The position numbers were made by a program, and so were the translations under genes. This document shows positions 29,768 to 37,975 of a DNA stretch of 64,000 nucleotides, one piece after another. The notes under the pieces are model-generated. The model made no database searches. It saw only the letters and a list, made by a program, of their open reading frames with translations, and had not been told where the DNA came from. Where the stretch lies: positions 1 to 64,000 of the forward strand of contig CAJFVV010000018.1 of assembly GCA_904420565.1 (NCBI GenBank), read 5' to 3'. Every line of letters begins with the position of its first letter. Position 1 is the first letter of the stretch. The DNA is from Candidatus Pseudoscillospira faecavium (GTDB lineage Bacteria; Bacillota; Clostridia; Oscillospirales; Oscillospiraceae).

Positions 29768-29853
29768 CTCCAGGTTCAGTATTTGCTGCCGCAGTGATCT
29801 TTATGCTGAATTGCAGCATTGTATTTTAAAGTCGAAAAGGAGATCCTGAATCT

Positions 29854-31686
29854 ATGTGTGGTATTGTTGGATTTGTTGGAAGAGAAGAGGCTGCTCCCAT
29901 TTTGCTGGATGGTTTGGCACGGCTGGAATACCGCGGATATGACAGTGCGGGAATTGCAGTCTATTCTCCGGAGGATGGATTGCGGGTAGAAAAAGCGAAA
30001 GGCCGGCTGCAGGTGCTTTTTGATAAGATCCACGGCGGCGCCGATGTGAAGGGACATTTGGGCCTGGGGCACACCCGTTGGGCAACCCATGGGGAGCCTT
30101 CAGATGTCAATGCCCATCCGCAGCTCAGCGAGAGCGGCCGCTTCGCGGTGATTCATAACGGCATTATTGAAAATTATGTGGAAATCAAAGAATTTTTGCA
30201 GGAGCACGGTGTGACTTTTGTGTCAGAAACCGATACGGAAGTAGTGGCGCATCTTCTGGATTATTATTATAAAGATGATATGATGGACGCTGTCGTCAAG
30301 GTGCTGCATCGAATCAATGGCGCTTATGCTTTTGGCATTGTCTGTGCGGACTGCCCGGATCGGCTGATTGCAGCCCGTAAAGACAGTCCGCTGATCATCG
30401 GATATGGCGATGGATTTAATTTCCTGGCCTCTGATGTGACGGCTGTAATCAAATATACCCGGGAAGTTTCCTATCTGGATGACGGAGATATCGCTGTTCT
30501 GACAGCGGACAGTGTGGAAATTTACGATTCTCTGCTGCAGCGGGTGGAGAAGGCGCATCACCAGGTAGACTGGGAAGTTTCTGCGGCTGAAAAAGGCGGA
30601 TATGAGCATTTTATGGCCAAGGAAATCATGGAGCAGCCCGAGGCGTTCAGAAAAACCATTTCGCCCCGGATTCAGGACGGAAATGTGGTGTTGGACGATT
30701 TGAAAATTGACCGCGCTGCGCTGGAAGCCATGGACAAGATTTATATTATTGCCTGCGGTTCTTCTTATCATGTGGGGGTCGTGGCAAAGTATACGCTGGA
30801 AAAAATGCTCAGAAAACCGGTGGAAGTGGCACTGGCTTCAGAATTCCGGTATTGTGATCCCATTGTGTCGAATCAGACGCTGTGCATTGTCATCAGCCAA
30901 AGCGGCGAGACCATTGATACGCTGGCTGCCATGCGGGAGGCAAAACGCCTGGGCGCGCGCCTGCTTTCCATTGTCAATGTTGTGGGGTCCACCATCGCAC
31001 GGGAGAGCGACGATGTGCTTTATACCTGGGCTGGTCCGGAAATCGCCGTGGCTACCACAAAGGCATATTCCACGCAGCTTGCGGTTATCTATTTGATTGC
31101 CCTCTATTTTGCCAAGCAGCTGAATACGATCAGCATGGAAGAGTACGATGCAATTGTTGCGGAACTGCAGGTGCTCCCGGACAAAATGCAGCAGGTATTG
31201 GAACAGAAGGAAAACATTCAGTATTATGCATCCCGTTACTTTAACCACGAATCGATTTTCTTTATTGGCCGCAATATTGATTATGCGGTTGGAATGGAAG
31301 GGTCGTTAAAACTCAAGGAGATTTCCTATATCCATTCTGAAGCCTATGCAGCGGGTGAACTGAAGCACGGCACAATTTCGCTGATTGAGCCAGGTGCCCT
31401 GGTGGTGGCGCTGGCGGGCCATGCGGCACTCTTTGAAAAACTGATGAGCAATGTAGTGGAGGTCAAAAGCCGCGGCGCCGATGTGCTGGGTGTGACAGTT
31501 GCATCGCTGGGCAAGGCCATGGAAAAAACGGTGGATGCTGCCGTTATGGTGCCGGATACGCTTCCAATGCTCCTGCCGTCATTGGAGGTGCTGCCCATGC
31601 AGCTGTTTGCTTATTACATTGCTCTGATGCGCGGCTGCGATATTGATAAGCCGCGGAATCTGGCAAAGAGTGTGACGGTGGAATAA
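29854..31686 (+). CDS. glmS: Glutamine-fructose-6-phosphate transaminase (isomerizing)
   Basis: MCGIVGFVG N-terminal nucleophile; GHTRWATHGEPS; SIS domains; C-term DKPRNLAKSVTVE. Confidence 0.97.
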   Translation: MCGIVGFVGREEAAPILLDGLARLEYRGYDSAGIAVYSPEDGLRVEKAKGRLQVLFDKIHGGADVKGHLGLGHTRWATHGEPSDVNAHPQLSESGRFAVIHNGIIENYVEIKEFLQEHGVTFVSETDTEVVAHLLDYYYKDDMMDAVVKVLHRINGAYAFGIVCADCPDRLIAARKDSPLIIGYGDGFNFLASDVTAVIKYTREVSYLDDGDIAVLTADSVEIYDSLLQRVEKAHHQVDWEVSAAEKGGYEHFMAKEIMEQPEAFRKTISPRIQDGNVVLDDLKIDRAALEAMDKIYIIACGSSYHVGVVAKYTLEKMLRKPVEVALASEFRYCDPIVSNQTLCIVISQSGETIDTLAAMREAKRLGARLLSIVNVVGSTIARESDDVLYTWAGPEIAVATTKAYSTQLAVIYLIALYFAKQLNTISMEEYDAIVAELQVLPDKMQQVLEQKENIQYYASRYFNHESIFFIGRNIDYAVGMEGSLKLKEISYIHSEAYAAGELKHGTISLIEPGALVVALAGHAALFEKLMSNVVEVKSRGADVLGVTVASLGKAMEKTVDAAVMVPDTLPMLLPSLEVLPMQLFAYYIALMRGCDIDKPRNLAKSVTVE

Positions 31687-31719
31687 TAAAATTCCGTGAT
31701 CGAACGTGATTTACAAAGA

Positions 31720-31759
31720 GAAGCCTCGCTCCCGAAAAAATCCGGGGCGAGGCTTCTTT
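31720..31759 (+). terminator. Intrinsic terminator after glmS
   Basis: GAAGCCTCGCTCCCG...CGGGGCGAGGCTTCTTT. Confidence 0.8.
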
Positions 31760-31798
31760 GCTGAGCGTATAAAGGTGCTCCAGGGAAACCAGAGCGTT

Positions 31799-32281
31799 TT
31801 ATTTCGTAGGATATCCGTTGAGGGGGATTGTGCTGAGCAGAACAGTTCCGCCGGTAATTTCTACCGTTCCGTAGGTTGGATAGCGGGAATCGCCGATGCT
31901 GCCGGGGTTGAGCATCGCCACGCCATTTCTTGTTTCAGAGAAAATCCTGTGGGTATGGCCGAAGAGAAAAATGTCTGCTTTCTGTTCTAAAGCGGTATAC
32001 ATTGCGCTTAGCAACCCTTCTTTTACATGTAGTGTATGGCCGTGGCACATGAAAATCCGTTTGTCTGCAAGGCACAGGATTTTTTCCGGTGGTTCCAGCG
32101 CAGCGAAGTCGCAGTTTCCCGACACCTGAGCAAAAGGAATTTCCGGAAACCGGCTGTGCAGCGCGTCTCCGTCGCGAACAACATCACCCAAGTGAAGAAT
32201 CCAGTCCGGATGTGTGCGCTCAACGGCCAGTACCATATTGTCTACATTGCCGTGGGAATCAGAAAGAACCAGAAGTTTCAT
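31799..32281 (-). CDS. YfcE/MJ0936-type metallophosphoesterase
   Basis: MKLLVLSDSHGN, HLGDVVRDGD, VSGNCD, CHGH, FGHTHR. Start set at 32281. Confidence 0.9.
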   Translation of the reverse strand: MKLLVLSDSHGNVDNMVLAVERTHPDWILHLGDVVRDGDALHSRFPEIPFAQVSGNCDFAALEPPEKILCLADKRIFMCHGHTLHVKEGLLSAMYTALEQKADIFLFGHTHRIFSETRNGVAMLNPGSIGDSRYPTYGTVEITGGTVLLSTIPLNGYPTK

Positions 32282-32365
32282 GTCATATGCTCCTTTCTGC
32301 GGTGCAGATTGCTCATTATAATAAAGTATCATAACACATGAAAAGAAACGGAGCAAGAATAAGAG

Positions 32366-32396
32366 AAGCGCCGGCAGCCATTGGCTGCCGGCGCTT
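32366..32396 (-). terminator. Intrinsic terminator of the small minus-strand ORF
   Basis: AAGCGCCGGCAGCC att GGCTGCCGGCGCTT, then TTCTCTTATTCTT on the minus strand. Confidence 0.75.
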
Positions 32397-32419
32397 GGTT
32401 GGTTGTGATGAGAGAAAGA

Positions 32420-32506
32420 TTATTTCTTGTTCTGATTGTTCTGGCCTTGCTGCTGATTCTGGTTGTTCTGATTCTGCTGCTTGTTCTCGTTGTTGTTGCT
32501 TTTCAT
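32420..32506 (-). CDS. 28-aa Asn/Gln/Lys-rich microprotein
   Basis: Read directly: ATG AAA AGC AAC AAC AAC GAG AAC AAG CAG... = MKSNNNENKQQNQNNQNQQQGQNNQNKK*; GGAGGT RBS 7 nt upstream; followed by terminator. Absent from ORF track (length cutoff). Confidence 0.75.
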   Translation of the reverse strand: MKSNNNENKQQNQNNQNQQQGQNNQNKK

Positions 32507-32562
32507 GGTGTGCACCTCCTTCCAGGGGATTGAGTACGCTCCTATTGTGGCCGGATCTCTGG

Positions 32563-32600
32563 ATTTTATACACAGGCGAAGAAATTTCTGTGTATAAAAT
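32563..32600. promoter_or_regulatory. Perfect 13-bp inverted repeat ATTTTATACACAG-N12-CTGTGTATAAAAT
   Basis: Direct reading; both arms contain TTATACACA (DnaA-box consensus TTATNCACA). Lies between divergent microprotein and rubrerythrin genes. Confidence 0.8.
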
Positions 32601-32680
32601 TCTGGAAAATAAGAACAATATAATTAGAATTCGCCAAGCCGCTGGCTGAAAAAGCGGCATATTGCAATAAGGAGGCCATC

Positions 32681-33271
32681 ATGGAACTTGGGAGCAGCAA
32701 AACAAAGGAAAATCTGATGCGGGCGTTTGCGGGGGAAAGTATGGCGCGCAACCGCTATACATTTTCTGCCGCAGCGGCAAAAAAAGACGGTTATCCCGTT
32801 TTGGAGCTGCTGTTTCACTATACAGCGGGGCAGGAAAAAGAGCATGCGGAAATTTTTTATGAATATCTGCGAGGATGTGGCTGCAGCAGTGTTGATATTA
32901 CCTCTGAATATCCGGTGGGGGAGAAAGAAGATACAAAATCTCTGCTGGAATATGCCGTGCATAACGAAGAAGAGGAGCATGGGCTGATTTATCCGGAATT
33001 TGCGAAAATTGCACACGAAGAAGGGTTCCAGGAGATTGCCGGGAAATTTGGGCTGATTGCGAAAATTGAGCAAACCCACGCGTAGCGCTTCGCTTTGTTT
33101 TTGGAGTATCTTCAAAAAGATCAGCTTTATATCAGTGAGCAGGAAACGGGATGGGTGTGCCTGAACTGCGGTTTTATGACAACCAGCACTGTGGCACCGA
33201 AGGAGTGCCCTGTCTGCGGCCATCCGCAGGGATGGTTTTGCCGGTTGGAGTTGGCGCCCTATCAGAAATGA
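32681..33271 (+). pseudogene. rbr: Rubrerythrin interrupted by in-frame TAG at 33083-33085
   Basis: Ferritin-like part MELGSSKTKENLMRAFAGESMARNRYTF...EIAGKFGLIAKIEQTHA, TAG, then same-frame RFALFLEYLQKDQLYISEQETGWVCLNCGFMTTSTVAPKECPVCGHPQGWFCRLELAPYQK, stop TGA 33269-33271. Confidence 0.85.
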
Positions 33272-33278
33272 GAAAAGG

Positions 33279-33306
33279 AGCGGGGGAAGATATCCCCGCT
33301 CTTTTT
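33279..33306 (+). terminator. Intrinsic terminator after rubrerythrin
   Basis: AGCGGGG gaagata TCCCCGCT CTTTTT. Confidence 0.8.
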
Positions 33307-33325
33307 CAAATTTTTCAAAAAAAGA

Positions 33326-33354
33326 TTGACAAATAGGAGAAGATCAGGTAAAAT
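33326..33354 (+). promoter_or_regulatory. SigA-type promoter of infC-rpmI-rplT
   Basis: TTGACA (33326-33331) N17 TAAAAT (33349-33354). Confidence 0.8.
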
Positions 33355-33360
33355 ACCATC

Positions 33361-33500
33361 CGTAAAACAAAGAAGAACGGCGGCATCCGCTCTCACCTCC
33401 AGCGGCAAGCAAAGAGGTTAACAGACATGCAAAGAGCACAGTGTGTGCGTTTTGCGGGAGAATTGCGGGTGCCATGGGCATCCGCGTTTTATTTATTTTG
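33361..33500 (+). ncRNA. infC-operon leader (L20-leader type) with terminator/antiterminator
   Basis: GCGGGTGCC (33465-33473) can pair with GGCATCCGC at 33477-33485 (terminator, followed by TTTTATTTATTTT) or with the identical GGCATCCGC at 33382-33390 (antiterminator). Confidence 0.72.
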
Positions 33501-33516
33501 TGGGAGGTGCTTCGGT

Positions 33517-34044
33517 ATTAGCAACATGGCTCATCAGATCAATGAAGAAATCCGCGACAGGGAAGTGCGCCTGATCGGCGCGCAGGGCGAGCAGCTTGGC
33601 ATTATGTCTGCGGACGAGGCGCTGAAAATTGCGGAGGAGCAGGGCTTTGACCTGGTTAAAATTTCTCCGTCGGCAGTGCCGCCCGTTTGCAAGCTGCTGG
33701 ATTATGGTAAGTTCCGCTTCGAACAGGCAAAAAAAGAAAAGGAAGCCCGGAAAAACCAGCATGTGGTGGAAATCAAGGAAATCCGCATGTCGCCCAGCAT
33801 TGACGTGGGAGATTTCAATGTAAAATTGAAAAATGCACTGAAGTTTATTGCCGATGGAAACCGGGTCAAGGTGGCGGTGCGCTTCCGCGGCCGTGAAATG
33901 GCCCACACGGAAATCGGTGAAAACCTGCTCAAGCGCTTTGCTGAGGAGTGCGCTGATGTTGCCGTTGTGGATAAGCAGCCGAAGCTGGAAGGACGCCACA
34001 TGGCGATGTTTATTGCGCCAAAGCCCAGCAATCAGAAAAAGTAA
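33517..34044 (+). CDS. infC: Translation initiation factor IF-3 (probable ATT start)
   Basis: [14 protein letters not shown]...; GGAGG (33503-33507) is 9 nt upstream of ATT 33517; next ATG is at 33526. Confidence 0.93.
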   Translation: MSNMAHQINEEIRDREVRLIGAQGEQLGIMSADEALKIAEEQGFDLVKISPSAVPPVCKLLDYGKFRFEQAKKEKEARKNQHVVEIKEIRMSPSIDVGDFNVKLKNALKFIADGNRVKVAVRFRGREMAHTEIGENLLKRFAEECADVAVVDKQPKLEGRHMAMFIAPKPSNQKK

Positions 34045-34087
34045 TATAAGCAGCTCAGGCTGCGCATCAATGGAAGGAGAACCAACT

Positions 34088-34285
34088 ATGCCTAAGATGA
34101 AGACTCACAGCGCTTCCAAAAAGAGATTCAACCTGACCAAAACAGGTAAAGTGAAGTGCGCCAAGGCGAATAAGAGCCACATCCTGACCAAGAAAGATAC
34201 CAAGCGTACCCGTCGCCTGCGCGCCGGCGGCTTTGTGGACAAGACCATGGCAGCCACAGTCCGCAAAATGATCCCTTACAAATAA
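34088..34285 (+). CDS. rpmI: 50S ribosomal protein L35
   Basis: [36 protein letters not shown]. Confidence 0.96.
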   Translation: MPKMKTHSASKKRFNLTKTGKVKCAKANKSHILTKKDTKRTRRLRAGGFVDKTMAATVRKMIPYK

Positions 34286-34326
34286 GAAATACTGCGATTA
34301 AGCTCAATTTATAGGAGGCAAACGAG

Positions 34327-34680
34327 ATGGCAAGAGTAAAAGGCGCGATGATGACGCGCAAAAGAAGAAATAAGACGCTGAAGCTCGCCAAGGGCTACTG
34401 GGGTTCCAAGTCCAAGCATTTCAAGATGGCACAGCAGGCTGTGTTTAAGTCCCTGACTTATGCATATACTGGCCGCCGCCTGAAGAAGCGCGATTTCCGC
34501 AGACTGTGGATTACCCGTATCAGTGCTGCATGCAAGCTGAACGGTATGAATTATTCCAGCTTTATGAATGGTTTGAAGAAAGCTGGCGTGGAGATCAACC
34601 GCAAGATGCTGGCAGAACTGGCAGTGAACGATAAAGCTGCTTTTGCACAGCTGACAGAGCTGGCTAAAGCCCAGCACTAA
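34327..34680 (+). CDS. rplT: 50S ribosomal protein L20
   Basis: [35 protein letters not shown]. Confidence 0.97.
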   Translation: MARVKGAMMTRKRRNKTLKLAKGYWGSKSKHFKMAQQAVFKSLTYAYTGRRLKKRDFRRLWITRISAACKLNGMNYSSFMNGLKKAGVEINRKMLAELAVNDKAAFAQLTELAKAQH

Positions 34681-34696
34681 ATGTAAAAACATTCCG

Positions 34697-34728
34697 AAAA
34701 CACCGCTTTTATAAAGCGGTGTTTTTAT
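34697..34728 (+). terminator. Intrinsic terminator of infC operon
   Basis: AAAACACCGCTTT tat AAAGCGGTGTTTTT. Confidence 0.85.
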
Positions 34729-34831
34729 TTGGCATAATATAATTTTTATAATTAGATAAAATAATAATAAATATATTGACATGGTATTTGAAATGATATA
34801 ATATAATAACAAAGAAAGGAGTGCGAAATAT

Positions 34832-35560
34832 ATGACACAAGTTGCAATGCAAAAAACGGTTGTAGCGCGCCCTGAGAAGAGGGAGAAAGCGCGGCATCTT
34901 AAATTTGATTTGTATGATGGACTGCGTTTTTGGTCAGCGGTAACCCATGGGGTTGGAGCGGTTGCCGGTGGGGTCGGCGGCATTGTTTTGCTGGTGCTGG
35001 CAATTGCCAAAGGCGCCGATGCATTGAGCATTGTGTCGCTGTCTATCTTTACAGCTTCTATGGTATCTCTGTATTTGGCGAGTTGTTTGTATCATTGTGT
35101 CAATACTTCGCCTCATGGACGCCTGTTTTTGAGAAACCTGGATCATTCTATGATCTTTGTATTGATTGCGGGAACCTACACGCCGGTATGCCTGTCTGTT
35201 TTGGGCGGAGCATTGGGGTGGACGCTTTTTGGCGTGATTTGGGGGCTTGCTGCGCTTGGCGTTGTGGTAACCTTGTGCTGGCTGAATGCACCGCGTACAC
35301 TGACTACATTATTTTATGTGGGTATGGGATGGATTGCCGTCCTGGCTTTGAAAGATTTGGCGGCAGTTTTATCACCGGCTGCCTTTGCATGGATGCTGGC
35401 AGGAGGGGTAGCCTATACCATTGGCGGTGTTCTGTATGCGTTGAAATGGCCTCTGAGGGATCATGCTTCTTTTGGCTGCCATGAAATTTTTCACCTTTTT
35501 GTGTTGTTGGGCAGTGCATGCTTTTTGGCGATGATGGGCGTTGTTTTCCTGGGGGCGTAA
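34832..35560 (+). CDS. Hemolysin III / PAQR family membrane protein
   Basis: SAVTHGVGAVAGG, LYHCVN, LDHSMIFVLIAGTYTP, HEIFHLFVLLGS. Confidence 0.92.
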   Translation: MTQVAMQKTVVARPEKREKARHLKFDLYDGLRFWSAVTHGVGAVAGGVGGIVLLVLAIAKGADALSIVSLSIFTASMVSLYLASCLYHCVNTSPHGRLFLRNLDHSMIFVLIAGTYTPVCLSVLGGALGWTLFGVIWGLAALGVVVTLCWLNAPRTLTTLFYVGMGWIAVLALKDLAAVLSPAAFAWMLAGGVAYTIGGVLYALKWPLRDHASFGCHEIFHLFVLLGSACFLAMMGVVFLGA

Positions 35561-35568
35561 CATTGATG

Positions 35569-35611
35569 AAAAAGCAGCACCTTGCAGAATTCTGCAAGGT
35601 GCTGCTTTTTT
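35569..35611. terminator. Bidirectional intrinsic terminator
   Basis: AAAAAGCAGCACCTTGCAGAATTCTGCAAGGTGCTGCTTTTTT. Confidence 0.88.
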
Positions 35612-35618
35612 GTATTTG

Positions 35619-36338
35619 TTAAGGGGCGGCTGAATCCTGGGGTGCGGGAGCAGGGACGGCATCGGGGTCGGTCCAGGTTTCCATGGTAGCGACACAGCGG
35701 TTGATTGGTGTACCCAGTTCATAAAATTTTGCTTCATAATCAGTCATAATGCCGCAGGGGCTGTTTTCGTGCAGATTATGTGATATTTCTGAAAGAGAAA
35801 AACCGGCGGCGGGGAATTCCTCCAATGAAAAAGCGAACAGAGGAGCATTATCCGTTTTGAGATGGACTTGACCATTTGGTTTGAGAACCTGTCGGTAGAG
35901 CTTCAGAAAATTGTAGTGCGTTAAGCGGCGCTTGGCGTGGCGTTTGGTTGGCCACGGGTCACAGAAGTTAATATAGATTCGGTCAACTTCGCCGGGGGAG
36001 AAAATGTCAGGGAGCTGTGCAGCGTCACAGGAGATAAAACGTACGTTTTGCAGTTCCATGGCGCAGACCCGCTCCATGGCCATGACCATGGCATCTGGTA
36101 CGCGTTCAATGGCGACAAAGGAAATACACGGGTTTTGCTGTGCTGTTTCAGCGGTAAAACGGCCTTTGCCGCACCCGAGTTCCACATGCAGTTCGCCGCC
36201 GGACTGAAACAGTGTGCGCCACTGGCCGCGCTGGGCAAAAGGATCTGTTATTAAAACAGCGCTGCAGCGTTCCATGCGGGGAACCAGATTTTTCTTTTTT
36301 CTCATGCGCATAGGGATAACCTCCGTGAGTTGTATCAA
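35619..36338 (-). CDS. trmB: tRNA (guanine-N7-)-methyltransferase
   Basis: ELGCGKGRFTAETAQQNP, INFCDPWPTKRHAKRRLTH. Start may be at 36311 (MRMRKKKN). Confidence 0.93.
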   Translation of the reverse strand: MIQLTEVIPMRMRKKKNLVPRMERCSAVLITDPFAQRGQWRTLFQSGGELHVELGCGKGRFTAETAQQNPCISFVAIERVPDAMVMAMERVCAMELQNVRFISCDAAQLPDIFSPGEVDRIYINFCDPWPTKRHAKRRLTHYNFLKLYRQVLKPNGQVHLKTDNAPLFAFSLEEFPAAGFSLSEISHNLHENSPCGIMTDYEAKFYELGTPINRCVATMETWTDPDAVPAPAPQDSAAP

Positions 36339-36474
36339 ATATCATGTTGCATTGTAACATACCGAATGCAATCCTGCAAATGCTATTGTGGACGGCCTGT
36401 CAACATTGATTTCAGCTTGCGTGAAAGAATGCATTTGTGATAGGATGGTGCCTGAATGACAAGGGGGGAGATGA

Positions 36475-36906
36475 ATGGTTCGTACCATGCGGGCGGATGA
36501 TTTGGATGCGGTAATGCGGATTTGGCTGGAAGCAAATCTGCGGGCACATGATTTTATCAAAGCAAGCTATTGGCGGGAGCATTGCGCCGACGTGCGGGAT
36601 GCCATTGCGCAGGCCGAGGTCCGGGTCTATGTACAGGAACAGCGTGTTCTGGGGTTTATTGGGCTGCATGATACACTGATCGAGGGGTTGTTTGTGCAGC
36701 CGGACCAATGTGGAATGGGAATCGGAAAAGCACTCTTGGATGCGGCCAAAAAAGAAAACGGGCATTTGATGCTCCATGTTTACGAAAAAAATCAAAGGGC
36801 GCTCCGGTTCTATTCCAGGGAAGGATTTCGGATACAATCGCGGCGGGTGGATTCTGATACGGGAGAATCTGAATTTGTTATGAGCTGGAATTCCTGTGCA
36901 CTTTGA
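36475..36906 (+). CDS. GNAT family N-acetyltransferase
   Basis: LFVQPDQCGMGIGKALLDAAKKE; YEKNQRALRFYSREGF. Confidence 0.9.
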   Translation: MVRTMRADDLDAVMRIWLEANLRAHDFIKASYWREHCADVRDAIAQAEVRVYVQEQRVLGFIGLHDTLIEGLFVQPDQCGMGIGKALLDAAKKENGHLMLHVYEKNQRALRFYSREGFRIQSRRVDSDTGESEFVMSWNSCAL

Positions 36907-36986
36907 AATTTGTACTTTACAAACCGGGAAGTTTCGAAGTAAAATATTTACCTGTGTAAAGTATCAAAGTAAAGGGGAGAGATCAG

Positions 36987-37709
36987 ATGATAGCAACCAT
37001 TGTCAATGTAATTTTAATTTTAATTGGAAGCACTATAGGACTGGCAGTGGGGGGACATTTGCCGGAGCGCCTTTCCAAGACCATTACAGCGGGGCTGGCG
37101 CTGTGCGTGGCAATGATTGGCATTATCAATGCTGTTCAGACGGCGGATATTTTGTGTGTTATTTTGTGCATCACGGCGGGAGGACTGCTGGGAGAATGGC
37201 TGAATATTGAAAAACATATGGACAGGGCAGGAGAAAAGCTGAAGCATATTTTAATGGTGCGGTTTGGAAGCCAAAGGAATATGGGACGCTTTACGGAGGG
37301 CTTTGTTGCGGCCACACTGCTGTTCTGTGTAGGGTCCATGGCGGTGATGGGCAGCCTGGAAGCCGGCATCAATCAAAATTACAGCATCCTTATTTCCAAG
37401 GGGGTTATTGACGGTGTTTCAGCGATTACTTTTGCGGCAACCATGGGTATCGGTGTGTTTTTCTCAGTGATTCCGCTGCTGATCTATCAGGGAGGGATTA
37501 CCTTGCTGGCAGGTGCGGTAGCGCCCTATCTGAGCGATGCCGCCGTAGTGGAAATGTCAGCTGTAGGGGGCGTGATGTTGTTGGGCCTGGCAGTCAATAT
37601 GCTGAACTTGCGCCAGGAGCGAATCCGGGTGGGAAATATGCTGCCGGCGCTCTTCCTCCCGCTGCTCTATTTGCCGCTTGCACAGTGGTTCGGGCAGTGG
37701 CTGGGATAA
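36987..37709 (+). CDS. DUF554 family membrane protein
   Basis: IGSTIGLAVGGHLPERLSKTITAGLALCVAMIGI; GGLLGEWLNIEKHMDRAGEKLK. Confidence 0.9.
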   Translation: MIATIVNVILILIGSTIGLAVGGHLPERLSKTITAGLALCVAMIGIINAVQTADILCVILCITAGGLLGEWLNIEKHMDRAGEKLKHILMVRFGSQRNMGRFTEGFVAATLLFCVGSMAVMGSLEAGINQNYSILISKGVIDGVSAITFAATMGIGVFFSVIPLLIYQGGITLLAGAVAPYLSDAAVVEMSAVGGVMLLGLAVNMLNLRQERIRVGNMLPALFLPLLYLPLAQWFGQWLG

Positions 37710-37823
37710 GTGTTGCTTTACATAATGTTATGCGCTGTGGCATTCCACAAGATATAGTGCTTTTTTTTGGTCAGAACGCCAAAAACTACCGGAAATTTTG
37801 TGCGGTCAAAATGCATAAAGGTC

Positions 37824-37852
37824 TTGATATTTATTTAACAAAGACGTATAAT
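37824..37852 (+). promoter_or_regulatory. SigA-type promoter of the butyrate operon
   Basis: TTGATA (37824-37829) N17 TATAAT (37847-37852), about 115 nt ahead of crt. Confidence 0.75.
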
Positions 37853-37975
37853 TTAACTGCAGGGTGGGGACAAGTGCGCCCCCAGTCTGTCCTGTTGCGT
37901 GTCAATGGGTAAACTATAGGGCGGAGGGAATAGTTTCTGCTCCTTTTGCCCTTTGAATGATGAGGAGGAAGAACC

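Noticed and set aside
29770-29853. Possible glmS ribozyme upstream of glmS
   Set aside because: Only ~85 nt of upstream space and no resemblance to the ribozyme core.
34735-34830. AT-rich island before the hemolysin III gene as a foreign insertion
   Set aside because: No repeats, att-like ends or integrase; more simply a strong AT-rich promoter (TTGACA ... TATAAT/TAATAT).
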